Of a stretch of 7,804 nucleotides of DNA, positions 6,291-7,804 are shown in pieces. Position 1 is the stretch's first letter, and every line of letters begins with the position of its first letter. A model generated the notes under the pieces. It saw only the letters and a list, made by a program, of their open reading frames with translations, ran no database searches and was not told where the DNA came from. Both the position numbers and the translations under genes were made by a program. Source of the stretch: an uncultured Clostridia bacterium (lineage in GTDB: Bacteria; Bacillota; Clostridia; Oscillospirales; Ruminococcaceae); assembly GCA_947629275.1 (NCBI GenBank), contig CANRDG010000086.1, positions 1-7,804 of the forward strand, read 5' to 3'.

Positions 6291-7691
6291 ATGCAAGCAG
6301 GAAATGTCGGCAAAGTCGTTCAGATAGTTGGAGCGGTAGTTGACATAAAATTTGATAAAGATTCACTGCCTAACCTTCTCAATGCTATCGAGATAGACAA
6401 CGGCGGCACAAAGCTTATTGTAGAAGTCGCACAGCATATAGGCGACGATACCATAAGATGTATAGCTATGAGCTCCACAGACGGTCTTAAACGCGGTGTC
6501 GATGCCATAGATACCGGCAAGGCTATCTCTGTGCCGGTAGGCAAGAAAACGCTTTCAAGGGTATTCAATCTCCTCGGTGAGCCGATAGACGACTTGCCAT
6601 TTGACGACAGCGACACCGAGCGTTGGGAAATACACAGACCTGCACCGACCTTTGAAGAACAGGCTGCCTCTACCGAAGTGCTTGAAACAGGTATAAAGGT
6701 AATAGACCTTATAGCTCCGTATCTTAAGGGCGGAAAGATAGGTCTTTTCGGCGGCGCAGGCGTTGGCAAGACCGTGCTTATCCAAGAGCTTATAAACAAC
6801 GTTGCCAACCAGCACGGCGGTATATCTGTATTTACCGGAGTTGGTGAGAGAACGCGTGAAGGCAACGACCTTTACAACGAAATGAAAGAATCGGGCGTTA
6901 TAGATAAGACCGTTCTGGTGTACGGACAGATGAACGAACCGCCCGGAGCAAGAATGAGAGTAGGTCTTTCGGGACTTACTATGGCTGAATACTTCCGTGA
7001 CGTTGAGGGACAGGACGTTCTTCTGTTCATAGACAACATTTTCAGATTTACACAAGCAGGCTCGGAGGTTTCCGCTCTGCTGGGACGTATGCCGTCGGCA
7101 GTTGGTTATCAGCCGACACTTGCTACCGAAATGGGCGCTTTGCAGGAGCGTATAACATCTACAAACAAGGGCTCTATAACATCGGTGCAGGCAGTTTATG
7201 TTCCTGCCGATGACCTTACAGACCCAGCCCCCGCAACAACGTTTGCACACCTTGATGCAAAGACCGTTCTTTCAAGGAGCATATCTTCGCTCGGTATTTA
7301 TCCTGCGGTAGATCCGCTTGATTCAACTTCAAGAATACTCGATCCCGAAATAGTCGGTCAGGAGCATTACGAAGTCGCAAGAGCCGTACAGTCTATACTT
7401 CAGAGATACAACGAATTGCAGGATATCATCGCAATAATGGGCATGGACGAACTTTCAGACGAAGATAAAGTTATCGTTGCAAGAGCAAGAAAGATACAAA
7501 GATTTTTGTCGCAGCCTTTCAGTGTTGCCGAGCAGTTTACCGGTATGCAGGGCAAGTATGTGCCTATAAAAGAAACTATCCGCGGCTTTAAAGAGATAAT
7601 CGAGGGCAAGCACGACGACCTGCCCGAATCTGCGTTCCTGTTTGTGGGAACTATAGATGAAGCGGTCGAAAAAGCTAAAGCCCAGCAGTAA
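6291..7691 (+). CDS. atpD: F-type ATP synthase subunit beta (catalytic)
   Basis: This 466-residue protein carries the catalytic sites for ATP synthesis and hydrolysis (EC 7.1.2.2 for the H+ form; 7.2.2.1 if Na+-coupled). The N-terminal beta-barrel begins GKVVQIVGAVVDIKF (7-21). The P-loop is GGAGVGKT (154-161). The catalytic Glu is E186 and the neighbouring Arg is R187, in GVGERTREG (183-191), equivalent to E. coli E181 and R182. Walker B is LLFIDNIFRF with D248. Y337 just before PAVDPLDSTS (338-347, the family signature) is the adenine-site tyrosine. The lever motif reads DELSDED (386-392), a conservative change from DELSEED. AAGGA (6277-6281) lies 9 bases before the ATG. All catalytic residues are present. 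Confidence 0.98.
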   Translation: MQAGNVGKVVQIVGAVVDIKFDKDSLPNLLNAIEIDNGGTKLIVEVAQHIGDDTIRCIAMSSTDGLKRGVDAIDTGKAISVPVGKKTLSRVFNLLGEPIDDLPFDDSDTERWEIHRPAPTFEEQAASTEVLETGIKVIDLIAPYLKGGKIGLFGGAGVGKTVLIQELINNVANQHGGISVFTGVGERTREGNDLYNEMKESGVIDKTVLVYGQMNEPPGARMRVGLSGLTMAEYFRDVEGQDVLLFIDNIFRFTQAGSEVSALLGRMPSAVGYQPTLATEMGALQERITSTNKGSITSVQAVYVPADDLTDPAPATTFAHLDAKTVLSRSISSLGIYPAVDPLDSTSRILDPEIVGQEHYEVARAVQSILQRYNELQDIIAIMGMDELSDEDKVIVARARKIQRFLSQPFSVAEQFTGMQGKYVPIKETIRGFKEIIEGKHDDLPESAFLFVGTIDEAVEKAKAQQ

Positions 7692-7709
7692 AAGATAGGG
7701 GAGCGTTTT

Positions 7710-7804
7710 ATGAAAACATATACCTTGAAGATCGTTACCCCGAAAGAGAGCCGCACAGAAGAAAACGTGATAAAAACAATAGTTCGTACAACTTCGGGTG
7801 ACAT
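7710..7804 (+). CDS. atpC: F-type ATP synthase subunit epsilon, 5' part (cut by window end)
   Basis: Thirty-one complete codons are visible, starting MKTYTLKIVTPKESRTEENV and continuing to a TTSGD stretch. Epsilon subunits begin with this short strand plus 'L.IVTP' and reach a 'T..GD.GILPGH' motif shortly afterwards. Here the usual aromatic residue and Gly of the 'P....f.g.v' stretch are replaced by ESRTEEN, a mild divergence. Epsilon sits at the foot of the gamma shaft and in many bacteria restrains ATP hydrolysis. AGGGGAG (7697-7703) lies 6 bases before the ATG, and the gene follows atpD by 18 bases, the standard end of an atp operon. Whether the C-terminal inhibitory helices are present cannot be seen. 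Confidence 0.9.
   Translation, partial: MKTYTLKIVTPKESRTEENVIKTIVRTTSGD

Noticed and set aside
6555..7250. Long minus-strand open frame (231 codons) opposite atpD
   Set aside because: It is antisense to the highly conserved beta subunit, its translation is low-complexity with many Cys, Arg and Tyr and no recognisable motif, and it lacks a plausible ribosome site. It is a shadow of atpD.

Overview
The window is a stretch of a low- to moderate-GC Firmicutes (Bacillota) chromosome. It carries nearly all of an F-type ATP synthase (F1Fo) operon, in the order atpI-B-E-F-H-A-G-D-C, and every supported gene lies on the plus strand. Three things suggest a strictly anaerobic Clostridia of the Ruminococcus/Oscillospiraceae kind: frequent ATA (Ile) and AGA (Arg) codons, strong purine-rich Shine-Dalgarno sites, and protein sequences of clostridial character, including an anaerobe-type c subunit. 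The lineage call is an inference from sequence character, not from a database search.

Layout. Positions 1-240 hold the C-terminal end of a protein whose start lies upstream. It resembles the tail (DUF3320 region) of large helicase-like proteins. A short AT-rich gap (241-335) carries a good sigma-A-type promoter for degV (336-1184), which encodes a DegV/FakB-type fatty-acid-binding protein. An intrinsic terminator (about 1202-1240) closes degV. A fully consensus promoter follows (TTGACA, 17-base spacer, TATAAT, 1281-1309) and drives the atp operon: atpI (1365-1781), atpB (1768-2493), atpE (2510-2764), atpF (2789-3304), atpH (3297-3836), atpA (3858-5369), atpG (5400-6263), atpD (6291-7691) and the first 31 codons of atpC (from 7710, cut by the window end).

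How the genes work together. AtpI is an accessory membrane protein linked to c-ring assembly. Subunits a, b and c form the membrane ion channel and rotor (Fo). Delta and b form the peripheral stalk. Alpha3-beta3 with gamma and epsilon form the catalytic head and central shaft (F1). Genes are packed with gaps of 16-30 bases or with overlaps (atpI/atpB 14 bases, atpF/atpH 8 bases), as expected for one co-transcribed, translationally coupled unit. No internal terminator was found.

The most informative point is ion specificity. The c subunit has Glu28 where the Na+-binding Ilyobacter c-ring has Gln32, together with Glu61-Ser62-Thr63 and Tyr66. This matches the two-carboxylate Na+ motif described for Fusobacterium nucleatum, so the enzyme is probably Na+-coupled. 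No wholly new system, mobile element, CRISPR array or RNA gene was seen. This is a well-formed housekeeping locus.
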